In this document: positions 25,118 to 34,444 of the stretch, in pieces
Numbering within the stretch: position 1 is the first letter of the stretch
Layout: each line of letters begins with the position of its first letter
From: Bradyrhizobium betae
Lineage (GTDB): Bacteria > Pseudomonadota > Alphaproteobacteria > Rhizobiales > Xanthobacteraceae
Length of the DNA stretch: 64,000 nt
Reading direction: 5' to 3'
Assembly: GCF_004123905.1 (NCBI RefSeq)
Contig: NZ_MZXW01000035.1
Coordinates: 534,802-598,801 of the forward strand
Made by a program: the position numbers and the translations under genes
Notes under the pieces: generated by a model
The model's database searches: none
What the model saw: the letters and a program-made list of their open reading frames with translations, nothing else
Told to the model about the DNA's origin: nothing

Positions 25118-27016
25118 TCAAATGGTGACTTGGGTGCCGACTTCAACCACCCGGCCGGTCGGAATCTGGAAATAGTCGGTGGCGTCGTTGGCAGACCGGC
25201 TCAGCGCGATGAACAGATGGTCCTGCCACAGCGGCATGCCCGACTGCGCGGAGGCCTTCAGCGACCTCCGCGACACGAAGAACGACGTCGACATGATGTC
25301 GAACTGCCAGCCCTGCTTGCGCGCGATCGCGAGCGCCTTGGGCACGTTCGGCTGCTCCATGTAGCCGAAGCGCAGCCGGACCTTCGAGAACTTCTCGCTG
25401 ATCTTCTCCATGCGGAACCGCTCGGACAGATCGACCCGTGGCGTGTGCGCGGTCTCGATGGTCAGGACCACGTTGTGCTCGTGCAGCACCTTGTTGTGCT
25501 TGAGGTTGTGCAGCAGCGCGGTCGGCACGAAAGAGGGATCGCTGGTCAGGAACACCGCGGTGCCCTTGACGATGTGCGGCGGGCGCTTTTCGAGACTGCG
25601 GATCAAGTCGTCGAGCGGCACCTCGATCCGGCGCGTCTTCTGGAGCAGGATGCCGGTCCCCTTGCGCCAAGTCCAGATCGTCCCGGCCATGGCCGCGCCG
25701 AACAGCAGCGGCACCCAGGCGCCCTCGAGCAGCTTCAGCAGATTGGCGCTGAAGAAGCTGATGTCGACGACAACGAAGGGCACGATCACGGCCGCAGCCG
25801 TCGCGGCGCGCCAGTTCCACAATTTCCAGATCACGACGAAGCCCATGATGCCGTCGGCGACCATAGTGGTGGAAACCGCGATGCCGTAGGCCGACGCCAG
25901 ATTGCTGGGAGTGTGGAACAGCAACACCAGCAGCATGACGCCGATCAGCAGCAGCCGGTTCACGCGCGGCAGATAGATCTGGCCGGCGTGGGTTTCGGAG
26001 GTGAAGCGCACCTCGAAGCGCGGCAGCAGGCCGAGTTGCACGGCCTGATAGACCAGCGAATAGGCGCCGGTGATCACCGCCTGGCTCGCGATCACCGTCG
26101 CCGCGGTCGCAAGCCCGACCAGCGGCAGCACCAGATGCTCCGGCACCATGCGGTAGAAGGAATGTTCGATCGCGCTCGGATCCGACAGTACCAGCGCGCC
26201 CTGCCCGAAATAGTTGATCAGCAGCGAGGGCAGCACGAAGAACATCCAGGCCGACTGGATCGGCTTGCGGCCGAAATGGCCGAGATCGGCGTAGAGCGCC
26301 TCGCCGCCAGTCACCGCCAGGAACACGGCGCCTAACGTCACGAGGCCGATGGTGCCGTGCGACAGCAGGAATTGCAGCGCGTAATAGGGATTGATCGCAG
26401 CGAGCACCGACGGATCGTCGGCGATGTGGACAGCGCCCGTCACTGCGAGGACGGTGAACCAGATCACCATCACCGGACCGAAGGCCGATGCCACCAGCGC
26501 AGTGCCTTTGCTCTGAACCGCGAACAGCAATACCAGGATGATGACGGTGAGCGGCACGACGTAGTGCTCGAACGCGGGCGTCACGAGCTTGAGGCCTTCG
26601 ACCGCCGACAGCACCGAGATCGCCGGGGTGATCATGGAATCGCCGATGAACATGGAGGCGCCGACCACGCCGAGCGCGAGCAGGAACCAGCTTCGCCGCC
26701 CGAGCGCGCGCTGGCCGAGCGCCATCAGCGAAAGGGTGCCGCCCTCCCCGTTGTTGTCGGCGCGCAGCAGCAGCAGGACGTATTTGGCGGTGACGACGAT
26801 AAAAAGCGCCCACAGGATCAGCGAGAGCACGCCAAGCACCATCACCCGAGTCACAGGCTCGCCATGGGCCGCACCGCGGACAGCCTCGTGGAATGCGTAG
26901 AGCGGCGAGGTGCCGATGTCGCCGAAAACGACGCCGATGCTCCCGAGAGTGAGGGACCAAAAGCCCGAGGTGACCGGCCCGTCCTGGGTCTCGGCCTGTG
27001 TGATGCTCGCCGTCAT
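25118..27016 (-). CDS. kup: Kup low-affinity potassium transporter (copy 2)
   Basis: The protein is 632 residues from the ATG at 27016; the ribosome site is weak and an upstream start at 27091 is possible. It has the same architecture as the neighbouring copy: GDIGTSPLYAF near the N-terminus, about twelve membrane helices, and the hydrophilic C-terminal domain. Differences are spread along the protein, so the duplication is old. In Bradyrhizobium-type genomes several kup genes are usual, so functional specialisation, for example by pH or osmolarity, is plausible but not visible in the sequence. Confidence 0.93.
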   Translation of the reverse strand: MTASITQAETQDGPVTSGFWSLTLGSIGVVFGDIGTSPLYAFHEAVRGAAHGEPVTRVMVLGVLSLILWALFIVVTAKYVLLLLRADNNGEGGTLSLMALGQRALGRRSWFLLALGVVGASMFIGDSMITPAISVLSAVEGLKLVTPAFEHYVVPLTVIILVLLFAVQSKGTALVASAFGPVMVIWFTVLAVTGAVHIADDPSVLAAINPYYALQFLLSHGTIGLVTLGAVFLAVTGGEALYADLGHFGRKPIQSAWMFFVLPSLLINYFGQGALVLSDPSAIEHSFYRMVPEHLVLPLVGLATAATVIASQAVITGAYSLVYQAVQLGLLPRFEVRFTSETHAGQIYLPRVNRLLLIGVMLLVLLFHTPSNLASAYGIAVSTTMVADGIMGFVVIWKLWNWRAATAAAVIVPFVVVDISFFSANLLKLLEGAWVPLLFGAAMAGTIWTWRKGTGILLQKTRRIEVPLDDLIRSLEKRPPHIVKGTAVFLTSDPSFVPTALLHNLKHNKVLHEHNVVLTIETAHTPRVDLSERFRMEKISEKFSKVRLRFGYMEQPNVPKALAIARKQGWQFDIMSTSFFVSRRSLKASAQSGMPLWQDHLFIALSRSANDATDYFQIPTGRVVEVGTQVTI

Positions 27017-27197
27017 GAAGGTAAAAAACGCTTCGTCCCTGAATTTGATCCGGCGCCTTTTGACGCTTCCGGCGCACCTGTCAATCGGCACGCCACCATA
27101 GCAGGCGGCGAGGCAGATGCTGTGACGTCACAGCAACGGTCACCGCCTGCGCGACGACATGCCTCAGGTAAAATGGTAGCGCAAGTGTCCTACTGCC

Positions 27198-28025
27198 TTA
27201 CGGCTTCAAATTCGGCGGCAGCGGCGGATCTTCCCGCATCAGGGTGATGGTGACGCGCCGGTTGGCGGCGAGCGAGGGATCGTCCGGAAACAGCGGCTGG
27301 GTGTCCGACTTGCCGGAGACGGCGAAGATGTGGGAGGCCGGCAGGCCTTCCCGCTCGAGGATCTGGCGGACGGCATTGGCGCGGTCGGCCGACAGGTCGA
27401 AGGCGCCGTAGTCGCTGCGGGTCGGAACGAAGCCCGCCGCAGTATGGCCGGCGATGGAGACGCGCAGCGGCGTGGCCTTGAGCGGGATCGCGAGCTTCTC
27501 GATCAGGCGGCGGGTGCGGTCGAACGGCACCTTGGAGCCGTCGGCGAACATCGAGCGGCCGTCCTGGTCGACGATCTCAAGGTTAAGACCCTGCTTGGTC
27601 TCCTCGAACATGATGTGCTTGGACATCTCGGTCAGTTCCGGCATGTCCTGCAAGGCTTGGCGCAGTGAGGCGGCGGCGAGCGCGAAATTGCGGTCGACCT
27701 TGAGCCTCGCACCGGACGTCTTGTCGTGATCCTCCTGATCCGGCGTCGGCGTGTTGGAGGCATCCTCAGGCTGGATGTGATCGACGTTCTTCAGCCGCGC
27801 GCGTGTCGGCAGGCCGTCGGACTCGACGATGCCGGCATAGCGCGCTTCGCTCTGGACGCCGAAGGCGTCGCGCATGGAGCCTGCGACGATCTTCAACTTG
27901 TTGGCGTCCTGGGTGGAGAATGCGACCAGCATCACGAAAAACGCCAGCAGCAAGGCCATCAGATCGGCAAACGTGACGAACCAGCCATGGCCGCCATGTG
28001 CTTCTTCGCGTTTCTTCTTTGCCAT
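27198..28025 (-). CDS. motB: MotB-like OmpA-family stator protein
   Basis: The protein is 275 residues with a single N-terminal helix bearing the proton-carrying aspartate D21 in TFADLMALLLAFF, the MotB signature. A flexible acidic linker at about 75-110 follows, then an OmpA-type peptidoglycan-binding domain with DLSADRANAVRQIL and ANRRVTITL. It should form the torque-generating or energy-transducing complex with the adjacent MotA-like protein, 23 bases upstream. No other flagellar gene is in the window. A role outside flagella is possible. Confidence 0.86.
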   Translation of the reverse strand: MAKKKREEAHGGHGWFVTFADLMALLLAFFVMLVAFSTQDANKLKIVAGSMRDAFGVQSEARYAGIVESDGLPTRARLKNVDHIQPEDASNTPTPDQEDHDKTSGARLKVDRNFALAAASLRQALQDMPELTEMSKHIMFEETKQGLNLEIVDQDGRSMFADGSKVPFDRTRRLIEKLAIPLKATPLRVSIAGHTAAGFVPTRSDYGAFDLSADRANAVRQILEREGLPASHIFAVSGKSDTQPLFPDDPSLAANRRVTITLMREDPPLPPNLKP

Positions 28026-28048
28026 GGGTCAGATCCCGGCGTCCGGCG

Positions 28049-28822
28049 TTACGCCGGAACCGGCTCGCCTTCGGCGTGGCGGTGCTTCTCGGGCAGATAG
28101 GCCAGCAGCATTTCGCGCACCAAAGTCGGGCTCTTGGAGTCGCGGATCATCAGGATGCCGTCGATGATCAACGTGCGGTTGGTTTCCTCGTCGATCAGCT
28201 TGCCATGCAGCTTGTCGGCGATCGGCAGGCAGAGCAGGTTCGCGACAAGCGCACCGTACAGAGTTGCCAGCAGGGCGGTCGCCATGAAGGGGCCGAGCTT
28301 CGAGGGATCCGACATGTTCGAAAACATCTGCACCATGCCGATCAGGGTTCCGATCATGCCGAACGCAGGCGCGCAGTCGCCGACGGCGCGGTAGATCTTG
28401 CTGCCTTCGTTGAGATGCATCAGGAAATTGTCGCGGTCGCGTTCCAGATTGTCCCTGATAAAATCGAGGTCGTAGCCGTCGGCGACGTAACGGATGCCCT
28501 TGGCGAGGAACGGCTCGTCGGTCTCGACCTTTTCCAACCCGACCGGGCCCTGCTTGCGGGCGATCTCGGCGATGCGGGCGAGTTCATCGACCAGGTCGTG
28601 GGCCGAGAGCCGGCTCATCGTGAACGCGAATTTCATACCGAGCGGCAGGCCGTGCATCAGCACTGAGAGCGGAAAGCGGATCATGGTCGCCGCGGCCGAG
28701 CCGCCGAAGATGATGATCGCCGCATGCTCGCTGATGAACATGTGCAGATCGCCGCCCAGAAACACCATCGTCGCGATGACGATCATGCCCACCACGAGGC
28801 CGACGCCCGTCATGATATCCAT
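28049..28822 (-). CDS. motA: MotA-like proton channel protein
   Basis: The protein is 257 residues from the ATG at 28822, seven bases after GGAG; an upstream TTG at 28834 is less likely. Four hydrophobic segments and the motif APAFGMIGTLIGMVQMF match the PomA/MotA group, and the cytoplasmic loop between helices 2 and 3 is present. With the MotB-like partner it should form an ion-driven stator. The pair closely follows PomA-type rather than enteric MotA in length. Confidence 0.87.
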   Translation of the reverse strand: MDIMTGVGLVVGMIVIATMVFLGGDLHMFISEHAAIIIFGGSAAATMIRFPLSVLMHGLPLGMKFAFTMSRLSAHDLVDELARIAEIARKQGPVGLEKVETDEPFLAKGIRYVADGYDLDFIRDNLERDRDNFLMHLNEGSKIYRAVGDCAPAFGMIGTLIGMVQMFSNMSDPSKLGPFMATALLATLYGALVANLLCLPIADKLHGKLIDEETNRTLIIDGILMIRDSKSPTLVREMLLAYLPEKHRHAEGEPVPA

Positions 28823-29078
28823 GGGAGACTCCAACGCACACGCAACAACGGCCGTCCTGGCCGATGGTGCGGCCCAACCCCGAACCGCATCGGAAACCTA
28901 GAGCGCCGCCCTTAAAGCCGCGTAAAGGTTAAGTTGAGCCGGCGCGCCAGACCGACGCAGCGTACGGAAAGGACGCTCGCTTTGCCGGCTGCCGACAGGA
29001 ATCTCAACACTTTGCTAACCATGATTGGCGCGCGCTGGGGTCGAAAACGAACCATTGCCGCCTTCAATGGAAATCGCC

Positions 29079-30482
29079 ATGCTCCGAGCCGATCACCGCA
29101 ATGCAAAGGCCATCACCTCCGTGAACGATTCTATTCCCGCGATTCTTCCACGCGGCAAAGGTCACCAGTTTGTCTTGTATGGTGACTCCTGCTCGGGCGT
29201 GCCGGGCGCATTGCACGAAAAGACCTTCGCCTCGGTCAACGCAGTTGTCCAACGCCTGAAACCACAGCCTGAATTTATTCTCTTTCCAGGCGATGAAATC
29301 ATTGGCTTAACCCCGGATGCCGACGCTCTGCGCACGCAGTGGCGATATTGGTTCGACACGGAAATGGCGTGGCTTGATCGTGCAGCCATCCCCGTCTGGC
29401 ACACGACCGGCAATCATACGACCTACGACCTGACGAGCGAGGCGGTATTCCGTACCCTGCTCGACTTGCCGAAGAACGGACCGCCAGGGCAAGCTGGTCT
29501 CTCCTACTTTGTGCGGCGCGACGACCTGTTGATGGTATTCGTCAACACGCTTTGGAGCGGCCTCGGAGGTGAGGGACATGTCGAGATCGACTGGCTCGAG
29601 GCAACGCTGAGGGCTCATCGCGATGCCCGGCACAAGCTCGTCCTTGGCCATCATCCGGTGTTTCCCATCAATGGCTTTACCGGCACGTATCAGCGCGAGA
29701 TCGGCCACGAATACACGCGTCCGTTCTGGGACGTTCTTGTGAACGAAAACGTCCTTGCCTACCTCTGCAGCCACATCCTTGCTTTCGACGTACAGGCGCA
29801 CAGCGGCGTCCTGCAAATCTGTACGGCAGGCGCTGGAACGGCTCACAGAATGCCGGAGGGCGTTGAATACCTGCATTGCGTCCAGGCCGCGCTTGATGAG
29901 CAAGGCCTACGTTACCAGGTGCTCGACATCGACGGTGCCGTGAGGGAGAGGTTGGAATGGCCTCCGCTCGATCCTCATCCTGCCCAGTGGATGCAACTGC
30001 CACGCGGCGAAGCGGAGGCGACGTTCCCTGGCCCGGTGCAGAGCGGATGCCGGATTGAGCTGCGACTGACGGGGCAAAGCGCCACGACCGATGTCGCATC
30101 GGCGCAGACGATCTTTACGGCTTTCGCGCCCGGCTCGATCGCACCGTTCTGGCTGGGACTTCGGGGGCCGAGGCAGACTCTGACAGCCATCGTCGGCCGT
30201 GATCCCGGGCGTAGCCCATCCTACTGGTTTGGACCCGACTTTCCGGACGGTGAGAGTTTCGACATCCACATCCTGATATATCCGGACATGGGCCCTGGCG
30301 GCCTATTGTACCGTCACCACAACACGCCACGTTGGTCGTCCTTCCACTCTGCGACCGCGCGCGGAGTAGAGCAGCTCTCCTGGCCGCGGCATTGGGCTAT
30401 CGGTCATGGACAGGGCGGTGGTGAAGACCGTCCGTTCAGAGGTACAGCGCTGAATTTCCAGATCGCGCGAACAGAGGCTTGA
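29079..30482 (+). CDS. Divergent calcineurin-like metallophosphoesterase
   Basis: The protein is about 467 residues; starts at 29067 and 29079 are both possible. The order of phosphoesterase motifs is visible but altered: GDSCSG in place of DXH, FPGDEI for GDXX, TTGNHTTYD for GNHD/E, GHHPVFP for the histidine motif, and CSHILAF for GHXH. Two usual metal ligands are therefore uncertain. A C-terminal region of about 150 residues, rich in Gly, Pro and Trp, has no recognised domain. A 60-base sample at 29281 contains 57% G+C, lower than most neighbours. Substrate and location are unknown; no clear signal peptide. Confidence 0.65.
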   Translation: MLRADHRNAKAITSVNDSIPAILPRGKGHQFVLYGDSCSGVPGALHEKTFASVNAVVQRLKPQPEFILFPGDEIIGLTPDADALRTQWRYWFDTEMAWLDRAAIPVWHTTGNHTTYDLTSEAVFRTLLDLPKNGPPGQAGLSYFVRRDDLLMVFVNTLWSGLGGEGHVEIDWLEATLRAHRDARHKLVLGHHPVFPINGFTGTYQREIGHEYTRPFWDVLVNENVLAYLCSHILAFDVQAHSGVLQICTAGAGTAHRMPEGVEYLHCVQAALDEQGLRYQVLDIDGAVRERLEWPPLDPHPAQWMQLPRGEAEATFPGPVQSGCRIELRLTGQSATTDVASAQTIFTAFAPGSIAPFWLGLRGPRQTLTAIVGRDPGRSPSYWFGPDFPDGESFDIHILIYPDMGPGGLLYRHHNTPRWSSFHSATARGVEQLSWPRHWAIGHGQGGGEDRPFRGTALNFQIARTEA

Positions 30483-30530
30483 TCACCGAATGACGGTGGC
30501 CATGCCTGCGGCAGTCATAGCTGCCGCGCG

Positions 30531-31355
30531 CTAGGAGGACAGGCCCGTCAGCTCCAGGCTGAGCGCGTGCAGGCGCCTGCGCGCGTCGGCATCGTAGGCC
30601 TGCGGATTGGCGCGCGCCTCGTTCATGCCGTTGAAGAACAACCCGCTCTTGGCCGCGACGTCGTCGCCTTCGACGAGATGCAGGATCGCCGCCCCGCCCT
30701 GCTCCACCGTCGAGATCGGGCTGATCCCGCCGGCGCGCACCATCGTGGTGTTCATATAAGTCGCGGGATGGAGCGAATTGACCGTGATGCCGGCGCCCTT
30801 CAATTCCGTTGCGAGATCGATCGTGAACATGATCTGCGACAACTTGCTCTGCGCATAGGCGCGCGAGCCGCTGTAGCCTTTCGTGATCATGACGTCGTCG
30901 AAATCGATCGGATGCTGACCGAGCGAGGCCACGTTGACGATGCGCGACGGCGCCGCGGCCTTGAGCAGCGGCAACAAAAGACGGACGAGCAGGAAGCCCG
31001 ACAGATAGTTCACGGCGAAGCGTAACTCGTGACCGTCTGCGCTGACTTGCCGTTGCGGCCCATCGTTCTGCGAGCCGATGCCGGCATTGCTGACGAAGAC
31101 GTCGAGACGTTGATGATCGCGCATGACGGCTTCGGCGAGCGCACGCGTGCCCGACATGGATGACAAGTCGGCCTGGTAGAAGGTCGGCGCGGAACCACCG
31201 GCCCTTACGATCTCGTCGCCTAATGCCCTTGCCCGCCCCGCATCGCGGCCATGGATCAAGACTTCCGCACCTTCTTCAGCCAGCCGGCGCGCGACGTAGC
31301 GGCCCACACCGTCGGTAGAGCCGGTGATCAGAACTGTCTTGCCATTCATGTTCAT
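30531..31355 (-). CDS. Short-chain dehydrogenase/reductase
   Basis: The protein is 274 residues from the ATG at 31355, seven bases after a GGAGG. TGSTDGVG at 11-18 is the nucleotide-binding glycine motif, NAG the structural motif, and YAQSK the catalytic Tyr/Lys pair. The sequence fits the classical SDR group related to retinol dehydrogenase and WW-oxidoreductase-like enzymes. The substrate is not deducible. It is divergent from a small membrane protein gene. Confidence 0.88.
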   Translation of the reverse strand: MNMNGKTVLITGSTDGVGRYVARRLAEEGAEVLIHGRDAGRARALGDEIVRAGGSAPTFYQADLSSMSGTRALAEAVMRDHQRLDVFVSNAGIGSQNDGPQRQVSADGHELRFAVNYLSGFLLVRLLLPLLKAAAPSRIVNVASLGQHPIDFDDVMITKGYSGSRAYAQSKLSQIMFTIDLATELKGAGITVNSLHPATYMNTTMVRAGGISPISTVEQGGAAILHLVEGDDVAAKSGLFFNGMNEARANPQAYDADARRRLHALSLELTGLSS

Positions 31356-31456
31356 TGTGCGCCCTCCGACTGCGGCCCTGCGCCACATCCGCGACGAGAG
31401 ATCCTGCAGTATTCTATGGCCATTCGGCATGCTCCATCGCGAAAGCCCGTTCTGCA

Positions 31457-31744
31457 ATGTTGATGCTGTTCGGTCTTCTCACCGCGCTGCCCGCGGTGCT
31501 GGCACTCCATCTGCTCGAACCGGAGCTGGTGTTGCCGGCATTCAGCCTTCTGCTCTTTGCCGAGGCCGCCTTCGCCGTGATCGCAGCGCGCTTGATTGAC
31601 GTCCCTGACAATGCGGACAACGTCACCCTGTGGGATCTTGCGGGCGGCTTCACCCTGATCGGATGCGCCGCCGCGGTCTTCGGTGAGCCGGATCAGGCCG
31701 TCCTGCTCCTGACGGAACAAGGACGGTCGGCATCGCGGCCATAG
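31457..31744 (+). CDS. Small membrane protein, hypothetical
   Basis: The protein is 95 residues from the ATG at 31457. Two hydrophobic helices cover about 1-22 and 26-44, then a hydrophilic segment and a third weaker hydrophobic region. No ribosome site is obvious, which lowers confidence. It is divergent from the SDR gene and ends five bases from the convergent RraA-like gene. Confidence 0.45.
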   Translation: MLMLFGLLTALPAVLALHLLEPELVLPAFSLLLFAEAAFAVIAARLIDVPDNADNVTLWDLAGGFTLIGCAAAVFGEPDQAVLLLTEQGRSASRP

Positions 31745-31749
31745 ATCGC

Positions 31750-32469
31750 CTAGTGGATCTCCGCCGAGCGCTTCAGCGCGGCCTTGAGCTTCTCCAGCGA
31801 GAAGTCGGGGCTGCGGGCGATCTCGAGGATCGGCGTCTCGCGGCGGCCGCAGAGCTCGGCAGCCTCGGGCAGCTTTGCCGCGATGTCGAGCGGGATCACG
31901 ATGGCGCCGTGCAGGTCGGCGTGGACGAGGTCGTCCGATTTCACCGTCATGCCGGCGACGCGCACCTCGCCGCCGAAGCTCTCGGCATGCACCCAGGCAT
32001 GCGACGGGCCGATCGAGCCGGCCAGCGCCTGGAAGCCAGGCGCCCACTGCGGGATGTCGCGGATCGAGCCGTCGGTGATGACGCCGAGGCAGCCGAGCGC
32101 CTTGTGCACGTTGCTCTGCACCTCGCCCCAGAATGCGCCGTAACCGACATCGGGACCGTCGATGTCCTGGATCACCGAGATGCGCGGACCATGGCCGGTG
32201 CCGACATATTCGTAATAGTCGATGCGGCGCTTGGACTGCTCTTCCGCTGGTAGCGAGTTTTTCAGCACCGAGCGGATCGCGACCGTGCGGGCATAGCCGA
32301 CGATCGGCGGCAGGTCAGGAAACGGGCAGACCAGTTGCTTGGTGGTGTAGCCGATCAGGCGGCGCTCGGGCGCCACGATCTCCATGGCGTTGCAGATCGT
32401 CGGCGTATCATAGCGGCCCAGCGCTTCGAGGACGGAAGCGGGCAGCGGCCCGGTCGCGGTATCAGTCAC
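31750..32469 (-). CDS. RraA family protein (HMG aldolase-like)
   Basis: The protein is 239 residues. A GGGAGAG ribosome site supports the GTG at 32469 over more distant in-frame starts. GVITDGSIRD near residue 127 supplies the arginine and aspartate that bind pyruvate and the metal in RraA-fold 4-hydroxy-4-methyl-2-oxoglutarate/oxaloacetate lyases. The protein could instead be one of the catalytically untested RraA-like proteins once called menaquinone methyltransferase. No ring-degradation partner is adjacent. Confidence 0.8.
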   Translation of the reverse strand: MTDTATGPLPASVLEALGRYDTPTICNAMEIVAPERRLIGYTTKQLVCPFPDLPPIVGYARTVAIRSVLKNSLPAEEQSKRRIDYYEYVGTGHGPRISVIQDIDGPDVGYGAFWGEVQSNVHKALGCLGVITDGSIRDIPQWAPGFQALAGSIGPSHAWVHAESFGGEVRVAGMTVKSDDLVHADLHGAIVIPLDIAAKLPEAAELCGRRETPILEIARSPDFSLEKLKAALKRSAEIH

Positions 32470-32593
32470 GGCGTTCTCTCCCAGATTGGCGGCCGCTGTT
32501 GGCGCGGTGCCGCCGGCACAGGCGATATAGCCGAGATCGGGCCTCAACCCAACTCAGCGCGCCTCATGGCAGATATCCGCGAAAATCGCCTAA

Positions 32594-32640
32594 AGCATGA
32601 TCCGGAAAAGTGCGCAGCGGTTTTCCGAAAAGATCATGCT
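32594..32640. repeat. Cruciform-forming intergenic repeat
   Basis: AGCATGATC (32594-32602) pairs with GATCATGCT (32632-32640), and CGGAAAA with TTTTCCG inside it. Together they make a long imperfect hairpin with a GC-rich loop. I recognise this as a repeat found many times in Bradyrhizobium and relatives. It lies between the RraA-like promoter region and the end of pssA. Confidence 0.65.
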
Positions 32641-32652
32641 CGAACAAAGACC

Positions 32653-32693
32653 TAAAGCGCGATGACGGTTCCGGCAAATCTCATCGCGCTTTA
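32653..32693 (-). terminator. Hairpin overlapping the pssA stop codon
   Basis: TAAAGCGCGATGA (32653-32665) and TCATCGCGCTTTA (32681-32693) are perfect 13-base inverted arms with a 15-base loop. The pssA stop codon is the outer end of one arm. It could terminate or protect the pssA transcript, but no T-run follows, so a mobile palindromic repeat inserted at the gene end is an alternative. Confidence 0.5.
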
Positions 32694-33578
32694 GTGCAGC
32701 CGTCCGGGCCGGTCGTCGTCGTGCGGCGGCTCCGACAAATTGGCCATCGTCGGCGCTGAGGGTGGCGACGGGACTTCGCCTCCCGACGACGGCGCGGCGC
32801 CTCCCATCGCGCGCGCCTGGTCGCGGTAGGATTTGTAGCCGAGCGGCAAAGCGAGGAGATACAGCACCGTGCCGATCGACAGCACGTACCAGGGATAGCT
32901 GATCAGAAGCGCGATAAAGAAGACCACCGCGACGAACGCCGGCAACACCAGCTCCGGAGGCACCCGCATGCGCATGCTCTTGCCGGAGAACACCGGCAGG
33001 CGCGACACCATCAGGAAAGCAATCAGCAGCGTGTAGCCGGCCGTCAGGGCTGCAGGCCAGCGCCCCAGATCCAGGAATGCCGCGTAGATCGGCAACATCA
33101 CGGTGATCGCGCCGGCAGGCGCCGGCACGCCGGTGAAGAAATTGGCGGCGAAGGCCGGCTTGTTCGGATCGTCCAGTGTGGCGTTGAAGCGCGCGAGCCG
33201 CAGGCACATGGAGATTGCAAACACCATGGCCGCGATCCAGCCGGCATTGCCGAGCTCGTGCAGCTGCCAGAAATACAGCATCAAGCCGGGCGCCACGCCG
33301 AAATTGACGAAGTCTGCGAGGCTGTCGAGCTCGGCGCCGAACTTCGACTGCCCCTTGATCAGCCGCGCGACGCGGCCATCGATGCCGTCGAGCGCAGCTG
33401 CGAACACGATGGCGTAGACCGCGAGCGTCATCCGCCCTTCGATCGACAGCCGGATCGCGGTCAGGCCGGCACAGATCGCCAGCAGCGTGATGACGTTCGG
33501 CACCAGCATCCGCACCGGGATTGGGCGGAACCGCCGGCGGCGCACGTCGGGATCTCTCAAATCATAGGGCGTCTGCAT
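32691..33578 (-). CDS. pssA: CDP-diacylglycerol-serine O-phosphatidyltransferase
   Basis: The protein is 295 residues. The CDP-alcohol phosphotransferase signature spans D64 to D89, DXXDGXXAR then GXXXDXXXD, with all four aspartates present. Seven or eight hydrophobic helices and a proline-rich C-terminal tail of about 40 residues complete it. It makes phosphatidylserine from CDP-diacylglycerol and serine at the inner membrane. It lies 86 bases downstream of psd, the next enzyme of phosphatidylethanolamine synthesis, in the same orientation. Confidence 0.93.
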   Translation of the reverse strand: MQTPYDLRDPDVRRRRFRPIPVRMLVPNVITLLAICAGLTAIRLSIEGRMTLAVYAIVFAAALDGIDGRVARLIKGQSKFGAELDSLADFVNFGVAPGLMLYFWQLHELGNAGWIAAMVFAISMCLRLARFNATLDDPNKPAFAANFFTGVPAPAGAITVMLPIYAAFLDLGRWPAALTAGYTLLIAFLMVSRLPVFSGKSMRMRVPPELVLPAFVAVVFFIALLISYPWYVLSIGTVLYLLALPLGYKSYRDQARAMGGAAPSSGGEVPSPPSAPTMANLSEPPHDDDRPGRLH

Positions 33579-33664
33579 GGCTCGTCCTTATCTCAAGCGA
33601 GATATAGCAAGCCGCGCTCCCCTCCGCCATCGCGGCGGAAGGCCCCAGTGGACCCGACTAATGG

Positions 33665-34363
33665 TTAATTGGCGCGGTAGGCGCGGCTTGGGTCGTCCCC
33701 GGAGAGGTCGGCCAAAACCGTCTCGCCGGCAATCGCGGTCTGGCCTTCCGACACCAGTGCCTTGGTGCCAACAGGCAAATAGACGTCGAGCCGCGAGCCG
33801 AAGCGGATCAGGCCAAAACGCTCGCCGGCGCCGATCGCCTGCCCTTCCTTGACGAAGCAGACGATGCGCTTGGCGATGAGACCTGCGATCTGGACCACGC
33901 CGATCCGCGCCGACGGCGTCGTGATCACCAGCGAGTTGCGCTCATTGTCCTCGCTCGCCTTGTCGAGCTCGGCGTTGATGAACAGGCCGGGCCGGTAGGC
34001 GATGCGGTCCACCCTGCCGGCGATTGGGCTGCGGTTCACGTGGCAGTTGAACACGCTCATGAACACCGAGATGCGCGGCAACGGCCGGTCGCCGAGCCCG
34101 AGCTCCGCCGGCGGCAGCGCCATGGTGATCATCGAGACACGGCCGTCGGCCGGTGACACCACGAGCCCCTCGCGCACCGGTGTCACGCGGACGGGGTCAC
34201 GGAAGAACAGCGCGCACCACACGGTCAGGATGGTGCCGATCCACCCGAGAGGCGACCACAGCCAGAACAGGAGCAGGCTTGCCAGCGCAAAGCCACCGAT
34301 GAAGGGATAGCCTTCCCTGTGGATCGGCGGGATCTGACGCTGGATCGAATCGAGAATGGACAT
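33665..34363 (-). CDS. psd: Phosphatidylserine decarboxylase proenzyme
   Basis: The protein is 232 residues, the short type of the family common in alphaproteobacteria. MSVFNCHVNRSP near residue 100 and FGSR at 188-191 are diagnostic; self-cleavage between G189 and S190 should generate the pyruvoyl cofactor and the alpha and beta subunits. One or two N-terminal hydrophobic helices anchor it. It converts phosphatidylserine to phosphatidylethanolamine, following PssA. Confidence 0.93.
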   Translation of the reverse strand: MSILDSIQRQIPPIHREGYPFIGGFALASLLLFWLWSPLGWIGTILTVWCALFFRDPVRVTPVREGLVVSPADGRVSMITMALPPAELGLGDRPLPRISVFMSVFNCHVNRSPIAGRVDRIAYRPGLFINAELDKASEDNERNSLVITTPSARIGVVQIAGLIAKRIVCFVKEGQAIGAGERFGLIRFGSRLDVYLPVGTKALVSEGQTAIAGETVLADLSGDDPSRAYRAN

Positions 34364-34444
34364 CGCTATTTGCCGCCTAGGAGTTCATGGCACGCGGGGT
34401 GCCCCGCGCGGTTGTTTAGGCCAGAGTTGGGACCGGAGACAAGG

